NCBI GenBank assembly: GCA_023412435.1
Contig: JAEYNS010000149.1
Location: 1 to 7,274, forward strand
Length of the DNA: 7,274 nt
Direction: 5' to 3'
Origin: Actinomycetes bacterium
GTDB lineage: Bacteria; Actinomycetota; Actinomycetes; Propionibacteriales; Propionibacteriaceae
A model generated the notes under the pieces. It did no database searches. It was not told the origin of the DNA and saw only the letters and a list, made by a program, of their open reading frames with translations. Position 1 is the stretch's first letter, and each line of letters opens with the position of its first letter. Made by a program: the position numbers and the translations under genes. Positions 6,159-7,274 of this stretch are shown piece after piece.

Positions 6159-6330
6159 GTTTGCCCACCCCCCAACCGGGACACCTCAATCCCGGTACGC
6201 CCCGGCGGTCGGCACGGTGTCGCGCACTACCACCACGGGCACCTCCAGATATAGCAGACACGCCTGTGGAAGTCGCCTTCCGACACGTCATCGGGCACGG
6301 TTCCCGCGGGCTTCGGGACGGCCCGGACGG

Positions 6331-6336
6331 TAGCGT
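6331..6336 (+). promoter_or_regulatory. Possible -10 element of a leaderless cobU transcript
   Basis: TAGCGT fits the actinobacterial TANNNT -10 pattern and lies six bases before the ATG of cobU. That spacing would place transcription start at the A of the ATG. The gene has no clear Shine-Dalgarno, which agrees with leaderless translation. No good -35 is visible. Confidence 0.3.
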
Positions 6337-6342
6337 GGCGGC

Positions 6343-6894
6343 ATGGCAAGGATCCTGGTCACCGGCGGGGTGCGCAGCGGGAAGTCGCGCTACGCCGAAG
6401 GCCTGCTGGATTCCGCCGCCCCCGCCCTCTACCTCACGCCCGGCTACCCCGCCGACGCCGCGGTGGACGCCGAGTGGGCGGCCCGGGTTGCGGCCCACCA
6501 GGCTCGCCGGCCGGCCGGCTGGCGGACGGTCGAGACGCTCGCCCTGGCCGAGCAGATCGCCACAGCGGACGCGCCAGTGCTGGTCGACTGCCTCGGCACC
6601 TGGCTGACCCGCGTGCTCGATCAGTGGCAGGCCTGGGAGGCACCCCGCGAGGACTGGCTGTCGCGCCTGGACAAGGAAGTGGCCGCGCTCGCCCAGGCAG
6701 TCGCGGGCTGCCCCGACCACGTGGTGGTGTCCAAGGAGGTCGGCTGGGGGCTGGTGTCGGAGTACCGGTCGGGCCGGATCTTCGCCGACCAGTTGGGTCG
6801 GCTCAATCAGGCAGTGGGAGCGGTCTGCGACGAGGTGGTGCTGATGGTGGCCGGACGGCCGCTGCGGCTGCCTGGCCAGGAACCGTCCCCCTGA
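6343..6894 (+). CDS. cobU: Adenosylcobinamide kinase / adenosylcobinamide-phosphate guanylyltransferase
   Basis: This 183-residue protein is full length for CobU/CobP. The bifunctional enzyme phosphorylates adenosylcobinamide and then attaches GMP to give AdoCbi-GDP, late in cobalamin (B12) nucleotide loop assembly. The P-loop GGVRSGKS is at residues 8-15. The RVAAHQARRP region (48-57) carries His52, which aligns with the guanylylated histidine of CobU. VLVDCLGTWLTR is at 79-90, and VVSKEVGWGLVSEYRSGRIF (128-147) leads into DQLGRLNQAV (149-158); the Lys in SKEVG is commonly Asn in the family. The last residues (EPSP) and the TGA come from the first unit of the tandem repeat that follows. The gene is divergent from the 128-aa gene and converges on cobS, whose product joins AdoCbi-GDP to alpha-ribazole. 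Identification is secure. Confidence 0.95.
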   Translation: MARILVTGGVRSGKSRYAEGLLDSAAPALYLTPGYPADAAVDAEWAARVAAHQARRPAGWRTVETLALAEQIATADAPVLVDCLGTWLTRVLDQWQAWEAPREDWLSRLDKEVAALAQAVAGCPDHVVVSKEVGWGLVSEYRSGRIFADQLGRLNQAVGAVCDEVVLMVAGRPLRLPGQEPSP

Positions 6895-6953
6895 GCCGAA
6901 GAACCGTCCCCCCGAGCCGAAGAACCGTCCCCCTGAGCCGAAGAACCGTCCCC
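6880..6953. repeat. 21-bp tandem repeat array between cobU and cobS
   Basis: There are three full copies (6880-6900, 6901-6921, 6922-6942) and a partial copy (6943-6953) of a 21-bp unit: GAACCGTCCCC followed by CTGAGCCGAA. The copies are almost identical; the second has C for T in CTGAG. The first unit encodes the C-terminal EPSP and the stop codon of cobU. The array lies in the convergent gap, where REP-like or terminator sequences often accumulate. On the minus strand it reads as an in-frame FFGSGGR repeat, which I take to be incidental. Confidence 0.85.
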
Positions 6954-6963
6954 GGTGAACCGG
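6946..6963 (-). terminator. Possible hairpin terminator downstream of cobS
   Basis: CCGGT (6952-6956) and ACCGG (6959-6963) are perfect arms around GA, starting about 20 bases after the cobS stop and abutting the tandem repeat. The flanking CCGTCCCCGG also occurs at 5700-5709. No T-tract is present, and the stem is short. Confidence 0.3.
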
Positions 6964-6983
6964 CTCCGGACCGTCCTGGTGCG

Positions 6984-7274
6984 TCAGGCGAGGTGGAAGC
7001 CGGTGACCAGGAGCAGGACGGTGAGGGTGGTCTCGACGAGGGCCCCGAGGACGTCGCCGGTCATGCCTGCGAACCGCTGAACGCAGCGCCGGAGCAGCAG
7101 GGAAGCAGCGCCCAGGGCCAGCAGGGTCGCCAGCGCACCCTGCCACCAGGGTTGGCCGGCCAGCCGGCCGAGCGACGCGAGCCCGGCGGCCACTGCGACC
7201 CACAAGACAGCGACCGCCGTCCGGGGCACGGCAGACGCGAACAGGGATCCCAGCCCTTCGGGACGGGCGGCGGA
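6984..7274 (-). CDS. cobS: Cobalamin synthase CobS, N-terminal part beyond the window
   Basis: The last 96 residues of a polytopic membrane protein are visible; the frame stays open to the window edge. The sequence begins SAARPEGLGSLFASAVPRTA, which fits the conserved Gly-rich loop region of CobS. It then has hydrophobic segments (AVLWVAVAAGLASLG and ALATLLALGAASLLL) and the diagnostic RFAGMTGDVLGALVE before a final TM helix (TLTVLLLVTGFHLA). CobS (adenosylcobinamide-GDP ribazoletransferase) joins AdoCbi-GDP and alpha-ribazole in the last steps of B12 synthesis at the cytoplasmic membrane. A GTG at 7229 lies inside the gene and is not the start, because conserved residues precede it. cobS faces cobU rather than following it, so the two are not co-transcribed here. 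Confidence 0.93.
   Translation of the reverse strand, partial: SAARPEGLGSLFASAVPRTAVAVLWVAVAAGLASLGRLAGQPWWQGALATLLALGAASLLLRRCVQRFAGMTGDVLGALVETTLTVLLLVTGFHLA

Noticed and set aside
6121..6342. Cobalamin riboswitch upstream of cobU.
   Set aside because: I could not find the conserved B12-box sequence or a supporting fold by eye.
6121..7203. Upstream extension of the 128-aa frame to 489 residues, including an FFGSGGR repeat.
   Set aside because: It runs antisense through cobU, which is clearly coding, and through the tandem repeat. A good start with a Shine-Dalgarno exists at 6120.

Overview
The window is very GC-rich, densely packed DNA from what is most likely a high-GC actinobacterium (Actinomycetota). 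The evidence is the strong G/C third-position bias, the GTG starts, the actinobacterial layout of a Tad/Flp pilus locus with no outer-membrane secretin, and aerobic-type cobalamin genes (cobU, cobS). The family cannot be fixed from sequence alone; a B12-making member of the Propionibacteriales would fit, but that is a guess.

Region 1 (1-5286, all minus strand) is one tightly coupled pilus operon, read right to left. It encodes an SAF-domain single-pass membrane protein (CpaB/RcpC-like), a MinD/CpaE/TadZ-like ATPase-fold protein with a degenerate P-loop, the TadA/CpaF secretion ATPase, the TadB and TadC inner-membrane platform proteins, a 59-residue Flp-pilin-like peptide, a 120-residue TadE-like pseudopilin, and a TadE protein cut by the left window edge. 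Six of the seven junctions are 1-4 base overlaps (ATGA, GTGA or TGATG). The exception is the pilin gene, which has a 30-base gap and the operon's best Shine-Dalgarno. TadA would power assembly, TadB/TadC form the platform, and the three small proteins are the candidate fibre subunits. No prepilin peptidase is present here.

Region 2 (5287-5733) has no credible gene but is highly structured. It contains an inverted pair of DnaA-box-like 9-mers, and four diverged copies of a 22-bp element arranged as two head-to-head pairs. Within each pair the copies are 51 bp apart, and the array is exactly symmetric about position 5589. I regard this as the most interesting and least explained feature of the window.

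Region 3 (5734-6342) holds a 128-residue protein of unknown function with a helix-turn-helix-like segment (minus strand), preceded by a perfect 9-bp inverted repeat. Region 4 (6343-7274) holds cobU (plus) converging on cobS (minus, cut by the right edge). Between them lies a 21-bp tandem repeat array that supplies the last codons and the stop of cobU.
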